The translations under genes were made by a program, and so were the position numbers. Of a stretch of 64,000 nucleotides of DNA, positions 57,293-64,000 are shown in pieces. Below the pieces are notes generated by a model. The model saw nothing but the letters and a program-made list of their open reading frames with translations. It did no database searches and had not been told where the DNA came from. This DNA is from Paracoccaceae bacterium (GTDB lineage Bacteria > Pseudomonadota > Alphaproteobacteria > Rhodobacterales > Rhodobacteraceae), in NCBI GenBank assembly GCA_033344815.1, contig JAWPMR010000001.1:2652136-2716135 (forward strand). The letters run 5' to 3'. Every line of letters starts with the position of its first letter. Within the stretch, counting starts at the first letter, position 1.

Positions 57293-58458
57293 TCTTCGAG
57301 GAGTTTTCCGACTACGGCATTTAAAATTATAACACCTTGATTTAAAACAGATAATTGTGTGTCTTGGACGCTTATCATCCCAAGTTCTTGCAATTCGTCC
57401 ATTTTGGTCCGGCACAATGGCTTGCCTGCCAATGCCTCGTACCTTGAAAGGTTCACGCCTTCCTTAAGGCGAAGGCCCATAAGTAAAAACTCACTGGCTT
57501 GATCGGGTTTGGTAAGACTAGTCCGGGCACGCTCTGTTGCGCCATCAGGCGCCGCATCCAGCCAGCGTTTGGGGTTCGAATAACACTCTGTTGCAACCCG
57601 CGCGCCCTTAAGCGTCAAACGACCATGTGCGCCAGGGCCAATTCCTATGTAATCGCCATAACGCCAATAAATCAGATTGTGGCGGGACTGCGCACCATCC
57701 CGTGCGTGATTTGATACCTCATAGGCTGGCAGCCCGTATTGATCGCAGACATCCTGCGTCAACGTAAACAAATCGGCCCCTAGATCTTCATCAGGCAAGC
57801 CGCTTAACTTCCCAGCATTATACCGATCCCCGAAAGCGGTCCCCTGTTCAATCGTCAATTGGTAAAGGGAGAGGTGATCGAGTTGCAACGATAACGCCTG
57901 CTCCAATTCCTGCCGCCATGTTTCAAGAGTTTGCCCCTGACGCGCATAGATAAGGTCAAAACTGACCCGGTCAAATGTCTTGCGGGCAATCTCAAATGCG
58001 CGCATCGCCTCATCCGCTGTATGCAGACGCCCCAGACGTTGCAGGTCGGAATCACTTAGCGCTTGAATGCCCATAGAGATCCGGTTGATGCCACCATCCC
58101 GGAATGCCCGGAAACGCCCGACTTCGACAGAACTCGGATTCGCTTCCAGCGTGATTTCCAGATCGTTGGCGCAGGGCCAGTTTTTCCGTATTCGCTCAAT
58201 GATTTGCGCGACCGTGTCCGGGTCCATCAGACTCGGTGTACCGCCACCAAAAAATAAAGAATGCAGCACGCGCCCTGGTGTTTCACCGGCGGCGCGATCC
58301 AATTCTTTCAGATAAGCGTTACACCATTCCTGCTGATCAATAGACCGCGACACGTGGCTGTTGAAATCGCAATAAGGGCATTTGGCTTCACAGAATGGCC
58401 AGTGCAGATAAAGACCAAACCCACCCTGTTCCCAGTCTTCAGCCAAAGCAACCTGCAA
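57289..58458 (-). CDS. hemW: Radical SAM heme chaperone HemW
   Basis: A 389-residue HemW. The cluster motif CEAKCPYCDFNSH (CxxxCxxC) lies near residues 23-35 and is followed by FFGGGTPSLMD, where SAM binds. It lacks the extra cysteine of true HemN coproporphyrinogen dehydrogenase (CxxxCxxCxC), so it is the heme-binding HemW type, which inserts heme into respiratory enzymes. Its start lies inside rdgB (20-bp overlap). Confidence 0.94.
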   Translation of the reverse strand: MQVALAEDWEQGGFGLYLHWPFCEAKCPYCDFNSHVSRSIDQQEWCNAYLKELDRAAGETPGRVLHSLFFGGGTPSLMDPDTVAQIIERIRKNWPCANDLEITLEANPSSVEVGRFRAFRDGGINRISMGIQALSDSDLQRLGRLHTADEAMRAFEIARKTFDRVSFDLIYARQGQTLETWRQELEQALSLQLDHLSLYQLTIEQGTAFGDRYNAGKLSGLPDEDLGADLFTLTQDVCDQYGLPAYEVSNHARDGAQSRHNLIYWRYGDYIGIGPGAHGRLTLKGARVATECYSNPKRWLDAAPDGATERARTSLTKPDQASEFLLMGLRLKEGVNLSRYEALAGKPLCRTKMDELQELGMISVQDTQLSVLNQGVIILNAVVGKLLED

Positions 58459-59050
58459 TCAATTTGCCAAAAGCATCCGCGCGATGACTAATGCGGTTTT
58501 TCTCACTGGGTTCCATTTCCGCGAAAGTTTCATCATACCCATCGGGCTGAAACATCGGATCATATCCATGACCAACCTGGCCGCGAATAGGCCAGACCAA
58601 TGTTCCGTTCACAGCACCCTCAAAAACCTCGTCATGACCATCCGGCCATGCCAGCACCAGTGTTGCTCGAAACCTTGCCCGGCGTGGATGTCCGGCGTGT
58701 TTAGCTTCAAGCATATTGTGGGTCTTTGTCATAGCCATGATGAAATCGCGACCATCCGGAGTTTCTGCCCAATCCGCCGTCAAGACCCCGGGCTGGTTAT
58801 CAAGTGCCTCAACTTCTATGCCTGAATCGTCGGCCAAAGCGGGCAATCCGGTCGCGTCCACAGCTGCACGGGCTTTGATGCGTGCATTCCCGACGAAAGT
58901 TGTTTCGGTCTCTTCTGGTTCCGCCAGATTCAGGGACGCTGCACCGACCACGGCCACACCAAATGGCGCGAACAATTGTTCCATTTCTTCGAGCTTGCCC
59001 GCGTTATGGGTCGCGATCAGGATTTGTTTGGCGTCAAACCGTCTGCTCAT
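58439..59050 (-). CDS. rdgB: XTP/dITP diphosphatase
   Basis: A 203-residue RdgB/HAM1 pyrophosphatase, which removes dITP, dXTP and related bases from the pool. [18 protein letters not shown] near residues 11-28 is the substrate signature, followed by [19 protein letters not shown] and, near the C-terminus, [18 protein letters not shown] and [10 protein letters not shown]. Its start overlaps the rph stop (ATGA). Confidence 0.97.
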   Translation of the reverse strand: MSRRFDAKQILIATHNAGKLEEMEQLFAPFGVAVVGAASLNLAEPEETETTFVGNARIKARAAVDATGLPALADDSGIEVEALDNQPGVLTADWAETPDGRDFIMAMTKTHNMLEAKHAGHPRRARFRATLVLAWPDGHDEVFEGAVNGTLVWPIRGQVGHGYDPMFQPDGYDETFAEMEPSEKNRISHRADAFGKLIAGCFG

Positions 59051-59760
59051 GCGGTGGCTGCTTTCTGGGCTGCTGCCAGTTCGGACACACCTTTTTCAGC
59101 CAGATCCATCAGGGCGTTCATTTGGTCACGGGAAAAGACGGACCCTTCGGCGCTCATCTGAATTTCAATCAGTTGATGTGATCCGGTCATGATGAAATTG
59201 CCATCCACGCCTGCCTCGGAATCCTCAGGATAATCAAGATCAAGAACCGGCTGTCCGGCGTAAATACCACAGCTTATCGCCGCGACCGGATCTGGCATCG
59301 GATCACTCGTCACGTCTCCCGTCTTGATCAGTTTGTTGACCGCCAGGCGTAAGGCGACCCAACCCCCGGTGATCGACGCACAGCGTGTACCGCCGTCCGC
59401 CTGCAAAACATCACAGTCTACTGTGATCTGGCGTTCGCCCAAGGCCACACGATCCACACCGGCCCGCAAAGAACGCCCGATCAAGCGTTGGATTTCAACG
59501 GTACGCCCACCCTGTTTTCCAGAGGCTGCTTCACGCCGCATTCTTGTATTTGTGGCGCGGGGCAGCATGCCATATTCAGCAGTGACCCAGCCAAGGCCCG
59601 ATCCTTTTATAAACGGTGGAACGCGATCCTCGATGGTGGCAGTGCAAAGTACATGCGTGTCACCCATCTTGATCAGGGCACACCCTTCGGCATGTTTCGT
59701 GAAATCCGTTTCGATCGAAACAGTTCGCATTTCATCAAGGGCTCGATTTGAAGGGCGCAT
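59047..59760 (-). CDS. rph: Ribonuclease PH
   Basis: A 237-residue phosphorolytic 3' exoribonuclease that trims tRNA ends. It starts at ATG 59760 with AAGGA seven bases upstream (the longer frame from 59814 is rejected). [56 protein letters not shown] and [17 protein letters not shown] [14 protein letters not shown] are the hallmark blocks. It leads the rph-rdgB-hemW unit and is divergent from hrcA (111-bp gap). Confidence 0.97.
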   Translation of the reverse strand: MRPSNRALDEMRTVSIETDFTKHAEGCALIKMGDTHVLCTATIEDRVPPFIKGSGLGWVTAEYGMLPRATNTRMRREAASGKQGGRTVEIQRLIGRSLRAGVDRVALGERQITVDCDVLQADGGTRCASITGGWVALRLAVNKLIKTGDVTSDPMPDPVAAISCGIYAGQPVLDLDYPEDSEAGVDGNFIMTGSHQLIEIQMSAEGSVFSRDQMNALMDLAEKGVSELAAAQKAATA

Positions 59761-59871
59761 GAGGTATCCTTTACTATATACTCTCCGATACCTTTCCCAC
59801 GTACTTGGATGCAACCCCGATTGAATTCTGTTCCTCTTATGCTTTTATGCAACCTCAGTTAGGATGCCACT

Positions 59872-60936
59872 ATGAAAGAAACGCCAAATATTCTGGGAGA
59901 GATGAACGACCGCTCGCGTGAGGTGTTTCGCCGCGTTGTCGAAGGGTATCTTGCGGATGGGGCGCCTGTTGGATCGCGTACGCTGACTCGCGATTTCAGC
60001 GAAAAAGTCAGCGCCGCCACAATTCGAAATGTGATGCAGGACCTGGAATACCTTGGTTTGCTGGACAGCCCCCACATCAGTGCCGGGCGGATACCGACCC
60101 AACAAGGGCTTCGCATGTTTGTTGATGGTTTGTTGGAAATCGGCAATCCTGATGAGACCGACCGCGAAAAAATCGACGCGACACTGGGATCCGACGAGCA
60201 GGACGTGAGCGGTCTGTTGGATCGCGTTGGCTCGGCGCTGTCGGGTGTGACACATGGGGCGTCATTGGTTTTGACCCCAAAACGCGAAGCGCCCATCAAA
60301 CACATCGAGTTTGTGTCTCTGTCTCCTGACCGCGCGTTGGTCGTTTTGGTGTTTGCCGATGGTCACGTCGAAAACCGCTTGTTCACACCACCACCCGGAC
60401 AAACACCGAGTTCCATGCGGGAGGCGGCGAATTTCCTGAACGCATTAATCGAAGGCAAAACTCTGGGCGAATTGCAAAGCACAATTCAGACCGAAATCAG
60501 CTCCCGCCGGCAGGAAATCGATTCGCTTGCTCAGGCATTGGTGAAAAGTGGCTTGGCGGTGTGGGAAGGTGAGGGGGATCAGATAGAGCGGCTGATTGTG
60601 CGCGGCCGGTCGAATCTGTTGACCGAAGATGGCGAATCCGAAGATCTCGACCGCATTAGAAGCTTATTTGACGACCTTGAACGCAAGCGTGACATAGCCG
60701 AATTCCTCGAACTGGCCGAAGGCGGCGACGGTGTGCGCATTTTTATTGGTTCTGAGAACAAACTTTTTTCACTTTCGGGTTCCTCTCTGGTGGTTTCCCC
60801 ATATATGAACGCTGATCGTAAGGTTATTGGTGCTGTTGGTGTCATTGGTCCGACGAGACTGAATTATGGACGCATTGTGCCAATTGTGAATTATACGGCG
60901 CAGCTGGTTGGAAAGCTGATCTCAGACCGGAGCTAG
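59872..60936 (+). CDS. hrcA: Heat-inducible repressor HrcA
   Basis: A 354-residue HrcA, which represses chaperone operons through CIRCE elements and is kept active by GroEL. The N-terminal winged helix shows VGSRTLTRDFSEKVSAATIRNVMQDLEYLGLLDSPHISAGRIPT in conserved blocks. The C-terminal half has IFIGSENKLFSLSGSSLVVSPY and GVIGPTRLNYGRIVPIVNY. AGGA precedes ATG 59872. It is followed by grpE after 9 bp. I found no clear CIRCE element upstream. Confidence 0.96.
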   Translation: MKETPNILGEMNDRSREVFRRVVEGYLADGAPVGSRTLTRDFSEKVSAATIRNVMQDLEYLGLLDSPHISAGRIPTQQGLRMFVDGLLEIGNPDETDREKIDATLGSDEQDVSGLLDRVGSALSGVTHGASLVLTPKREAPIKHIEFVSLSPDRALVVLVFADGHVENRLFTPPPGQTPSSMREAANFLNALIEGKTLGELQSTIQTEISSRRQEIDSLAQALVKSGLAVWEGEGDQIERLIVRGRSNLLTEDGESEDLDRIRSLFDDLERKRDIAEFLELAEGGDGVRIFIGSENKLFSLSGSSLVVSPYMNADRKVIGAVGVIGPTRLNYGRIVPIVNYTAQLVGKLISDRS

Positions 60937-60945
60937 AGGTAAATT

Positions 60946-61509
60946 ATGGCGGAACCCAAGAACAACGAGTTTCTGGACGACATCGAAGATGCGGAAGCAG
61001 AAGCTTTTGCAGAAGAAATGGAAGAGATTGATGATGAGGCGCTAGCGATGGATCAAATCCGCGCGGAGCGTGACGATCTGCGTGACCGGTTCATGCGTGC
61101 CTTGGCTGATGCGGAGAATGCCCGCAAGCGTTCAGACCGTGATCGGCGTGAGGCAGAGAATTACGGTGGCTCCAAATTATCTCGCGACATGCTGCCGGTG
61201 TATGATAATCTCAAGCGCGCGCTTGAAACCGTCACTGACGAACAAAAGGCCACCAACTCCGCTCTGATCGAAGGGATCGAGTTGACCATGCGTGAGCTGC
61301 TGAGTGTGTTCAAGAAACACGGCATAGAAGTGATTGCTCCGGAGGTTGGTGATCGCTTTGATCCGCAACACCATCAGGCGATGTTCGAAGCGCCAGTGCC
61401 CGGCACCAATGCGGGTGACATCATTCAAGTTGCTGCCGAAGGTTTCATGCTCCACGATCGGTTGCTGCGACCTGCTCAAGTTGGCGTGTCCTCAACACCC
61501 AAGAGCTGA
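60946..61509 (+). CDS. grpE: Nucleotide exchange factor GrpE
   Basis: A 187-residue GrpE, the ADP/ATP exchange factor of DnaK. A long acidic coiled-coil start (DDIEDAEAEAFAEEMEEIDDEAL) leads to RDRFMRALADAENARKRSDRDRREAENYGG and the beta-wing block GIEVIAPEVGDRFDPQHHQAM. It follows hrcA closely, so both are probably heat-induced together. dnaK is not in the window. Confidence 0.97.
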   Translation: MAEPKNNEFLDDIEDAEAEAFAEEMEEIDDEALAMDQIRAERDDLRDRFMRALADAENARKRSDRDRREAENYGGSKLSRDMLPVYDNLKRALETVTDEQKATNSALIEGIELTMRELLSVFKKHGIEVIAPEVGDRFDPQHHQAMFEAPVPGTNAGDIIQVAAEGFMLHDRLLRPAQVGVSSTPKS

Positions 61510-61539
61510 ACGAGTCAAAACGAGACGTAGAAGGGGTGG

Positions 61540-64000
61540 TCAGGATTTGGCCGCCTCTTTCAGTTTATAAAGCATGTCCAGCGCTTGTTTGGGCGTGAGC
61601 TCATCAGGATGAACGTCGGCCAGGGCATCCTCAAGTTCGGTTGATTTTGCACGGGCAGGTGGCGTGGTTGCCACAGCAGAAAACAAAGGCAAGTCATCAA
61701 TCAGGGTCTTTTGCGTCGCGCCACCCTCCCGCTCGCCTTTCTCAAGCGCATCCAACACTACACGTGCGCGGGCAATGACTGTAGCGGGCAGGCCTGCGAG
61801 TTGTGCAACTTGCACACCATAGGATCTGTCTGCCGCGCCCTTCTTAACTTCGTGCAGGAAGATAACCTCGCCCTCCCATTCCTTCACAGTCACCGTCGCA
61901 TTATCAACACCGGACAATTTTCCAGCCAACGCGGTCATCTCATGATAGTGAGTGGCAAATAAAGCACGGCTCCCGTTCACATCATGCAGGTGCTCCAGGG
62001 TCGCCCAGGCAATCGACAGCCCATCATAAGTTGCCGTTCCGCGTCCAATTTCGTCCAGAATAACCAATGCACGGTCATCGGCTTGATTCAGGATCGCTGC
62101 TGTCTCGACCATTTCAACCATAAAGGTTGATCGACCGCGTGCCAGATCATCGGAGGCACCCACCCTGCTGAAAAGTTGGCTGATCAATCCGATGTGCGCC
62201 GTCCGGGCAGGTACGAAACTACCGATCTGTGCCAGCAAAGCGATAATCGCGTTTTGACGAAGGAACGTGGATTTACCGGCCATATTGGGCCCGGTGAGCA
62301 GCCAGATGTTTGCACTCTTTTCTTCTGCGCTCAATTTGCAATCATTTGCAATAAACGGCTCCCCTGAACCAGTCTTGAGAGCGTGCTCAACAACAGGATG
62401 CCTGCCGCCTTCGATTTCAAAAGCGCGGCTGTCATCAACCTGTGGGGCCACCCAATTTTCTGTAACCGCCAGTTCGGCCAATGCGGTTGCCAAATCAAAC
62501 TCTGCCAAACCACCCGCAGTTTGTACGATTTTTGCTGCGTCATCCAGAACATGGTTGCGCAGAGTTTCAAACAGTCGCTGCTCAATTTCCAGCGCGCGAC
62601 CACCTGCATTGAGGATCTTTGTCTCCATTTCGGAGAGTTCAACAGTCGTGAACCTCACCTGATTTGCGGTGGTCTGGCGATGAATAAAGGTCTCGGACAA
62701 AGGTGGGGACAGCATTTTATCCGCATGCGTGGCGGGGGTTTCAACGAAGTACCCAAGGACGTTGTTATGTTTGATTTTGAGAGACGAAATACCCGTGTTA
62801 GAGACGAATTCGGTTTGCATTTGTGCGATCACACTCCGGCCTTCATCGCGCAGCTTGCGGGCTTCGTCCAGCCCCTCATCAATGCCCGGTGCTATGAAAC
62901 CACCATCTCTGGCAAGCAGGGGAGGCTCTGCAACCAACGCTGTCTCCAGGTGATCAATTAAAATGCCATGACCCTCCAAGGATCGTTGAGCATATCTCAA
63001 GAGATCCGGCAGATCGGATTTTGCCAGATTAGTATGCAGCATTTCCGCCTGCACTAATCCATTTCGAACACTGGCCAGATCCCTCGGGCCGCCACGGTTC
63101 AAAGACAGGCGCGAAAGCGCACGATCAAGGTCGGGAACCTTACGAAGTTGCTCACGAATGTCCTGACGTTGCACTTGCGTGTCGCTTACCCAAGCAACGG
63201 CGGCCAAGCGGTCACGTACTGTGTCCAAAACACGCGATGGGCTCGAAAGACGCTGTTCCAGAAGGCGCGCGCCCCCGGCCGTGACGGTCTTGTCAATCAC
63301 TGAGAGCAAAGATCCGGCCCGGCCACCTGACAGGGTTTTTGTCAGTTCAAGGTTGCGTCGTGTTGCGGCATCAATTTGTACGGTGCGGGTTTCTGCCTCT
63401 TTTTGCGGGGGACGCAACAGAGGCAGCTTTCCTTTTTGAGTGATTTCCAGATATTGCAGCACGGCGCCCATCGCCGCGACTTCTGATCGCTCAAACGTAC
63501 CAAATGAGTCTAGCGTTTCGATCTCAAAAAGGTTGCAAAGCCGGTTCTCTCCGCTGGTGCTGTCAAAGGCGGAACGCGCGAGGCCCGTCAGAGCGATGCC
63601 GAAGTCATTCGCAATGTCGCGCATGTCCGCTTCTTTGGTCTCGCTCACGATCAATTCAGAAGGCGCCAAACGCGCCAATTCCGGTCCCAGGCGCGGGAAA
63701 GCCAAAGGCATTACATGAAACGCGCCCGTGGAAATGTCGACCCATGCGAGGGCCTGTTCGTCTCTAACTTGGGCAAAAGCGGCCAAATAGTTGTGTTTTC
63801 GAGCCTCCAGGAGACTTTCTTCGGTCAAGGTTCCGGGGGTCACCAACCGCACCACATCGCGTTTTACGACCGATTTTGAACCCCGCCGTTTTGCTTCTGC
63901 CGGGCTTTCCATTTGTTCGCAAACGGCGACACGAAACCCCTTGCGTATCAGGGATAACAAATACCCTTCCGCGGCGTGAACCGGAACACCGCACATCGGA
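61540..64000 (-). CDS. mutS: DNA mismatch repair protein MutS (5' end cut off)
   Basis: Over 818 residues of MutS; the true start lies beyond the right edge. The methionine at 63996 is internal (PMCGVPVH block of the mismatch-binding domain), and the preceding CCG codon keeps the frame open. KSVVKRDVVRLVTPGTLTEE, the ATPase P-loop TGPNMAGKSTFLRQ, DEIGRGTATYDGLS and ATHYHEM are all present. The DELTPKQALDMLYKL tail is the beta-clamp/tetramer end. It converges with grpE. Confidence 0.98.
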   Translation of the reverse strand, partial: PMCGVPVHAAEGYLLSLIRKGFRVAVCEQMESPAEAKRRGSKSVVKRDVVRLVTPGTLTEESLLEARKHNYLAAFAQVRDEQALAWVDISTGAFHVMPLAFPRLGPELARLAPSELIVSETKEADMRDIANDFGIALTGLARSAFDSTSGENRLCNLFEIETLDSFGTFERSEVAAMGAVLQYLEITQKGKLPLLRPPQKEAETRTVQIDAATRRNLELTKTLSGGRAGSLLSVIDKTVTAGGARLLEQRLSSPSRVLDTVRDRLAAVAWVSDTQVQRQDIREQLRKVPDLDRALSRLSLNRGGPRDLASVRNGLVQAEMLHTNLAKSDLPDLLRYAQRSLEGHGILIDHLETALVAEPPLLARDGGFIAPGIDEGLDEARKLRDEGRSVIAQMQTEFVSNTGISSLKIKHNNVLGYFVETPATHADKMLSPPLSETFIHRQTTANQVRFTTVELSEMETKILNAGGRALEIEQRLFETLRNHVLDDAAKIVQTAGGLAEFDLATALAELAVTENWVAPQVDDSRAFEIEGGRHPVVEHALKTGSGEPFIANDCKLSAEEKSANIWLLTGPNMAGKSTFLRQNAIIALLAQIGSFVPARTAHIGLISQLFSRVGASDDLARGRSTFMVEMVETAAILNQADDRALVILDEIGRGTATYDGLSIAWATLEHLHDVNGSRALFATHYHEMTALAGKLSGVDNATVTVKEWEGEVIFLHEVKKGAADRSYGVQVAQLAGLPATVIARARVVLDALEKGEREGGATQKTLIDDLPLFSAVATTPPARAKSTELEDALADVHPDELTPKQALDMLYKLKEAAKS

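Noticed and set aside
59761..59871. CIRCE element or heat-shock sigma promoter before hrcA
   Set aside because: No 9-9-9 CIRCE repeat is present, and a CTTG-like box has no -10 match at the right distance.
1..64000. tRNA, rRNA, CRISPR array, prophage or defence island
   Set aside because: Reading of all gaps showed none; the window is core chromosome apart from the catabolic operon and the left-end polysaccharide genes.

Overview
The window is a chromosomal segment of an alphaproteobacterium of the order Rhodobacterales, most likely the roseobacter group. The clues are the gene order rho-mnmE-mnmG-rsmG-parA-parB, the regB / senC-regA redox cluster, the hemD-Mic60-hemY cluster, TTAA-N7-TTAA sites of the CtrA type, and close matches to roseobacter protein families. 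Nearly all of it is chromosomal housekeeping. I see no rRNA, tRNA, CRISPR array, intact insertion sequence or prophage.

Left end (1-5284): a cut-off ABC exporter, an ExoY-like sugar transferase with a CtrA-type site in its promoter, a frameshifted secreted protein with a VPLPA/PEP-CTERM-like tail, an 840-bp gap, a crotonase-family protein and a fatty acid desaturase. The desaturase is divergent from a helix-turn-helix regulator. From 12073 down to 6109 on the minus strand runs a tightly overlapping catabolic operon: thioesterase, two-domain 2-aminobenzoyl-CoA/salicylyl-CoA monooxygenase-reductase, SDR dehydrogenase, MarR regulator, enoyl-CoA hydratase-like protein and acyl-CoA dehydrogenase. 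It looks like a CoA-dependent aromatic pathway without its CoA ligase. Next come copA-cueR, with a textbook MerR-type promoter, then hemY, a Mic60-like protein and hemD.

Middle (18.5-49.5 kb): tsaD-gpsA-YciI-EVE-DUF1761; DUF2853 with a clear terminator; ahcY with a hairpin against its ribosome-binding site; HD hydrolase and GNAT; regA, senC and regB; a PAS-only protein under a CtrA-type site; tsaE-amgK-murU-addB-addA-trxA; hslV, a membrane protein and hslU; an MFS transporter; smr-mltA-timA facing fxsA-secB; and maf-aroE-coaE-dnaQ.

Right part (49.5-64 kb): the gap 49496-49899 between maf and hemJ is a strong candidate for the chromosomal replication origin. It has two exact TTATACACA DnaA boxes, two near-boxes, an AT-rich core and a CtrA-type site. 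Genes point away from it on both sides. Two perfect 16-bp parS sites lie in the starts of mnmG and rsmG, 3.5-5.5 kb away, followed by parA and parB. After that come hemW-rdgB-rph, hrcA-grpE and a 5'-truncated mutS.

Within units, many genes overlap by ATGA or GTGA, which points to translational coupling. Function calls rest on motif recognition by eye; no database search was run.
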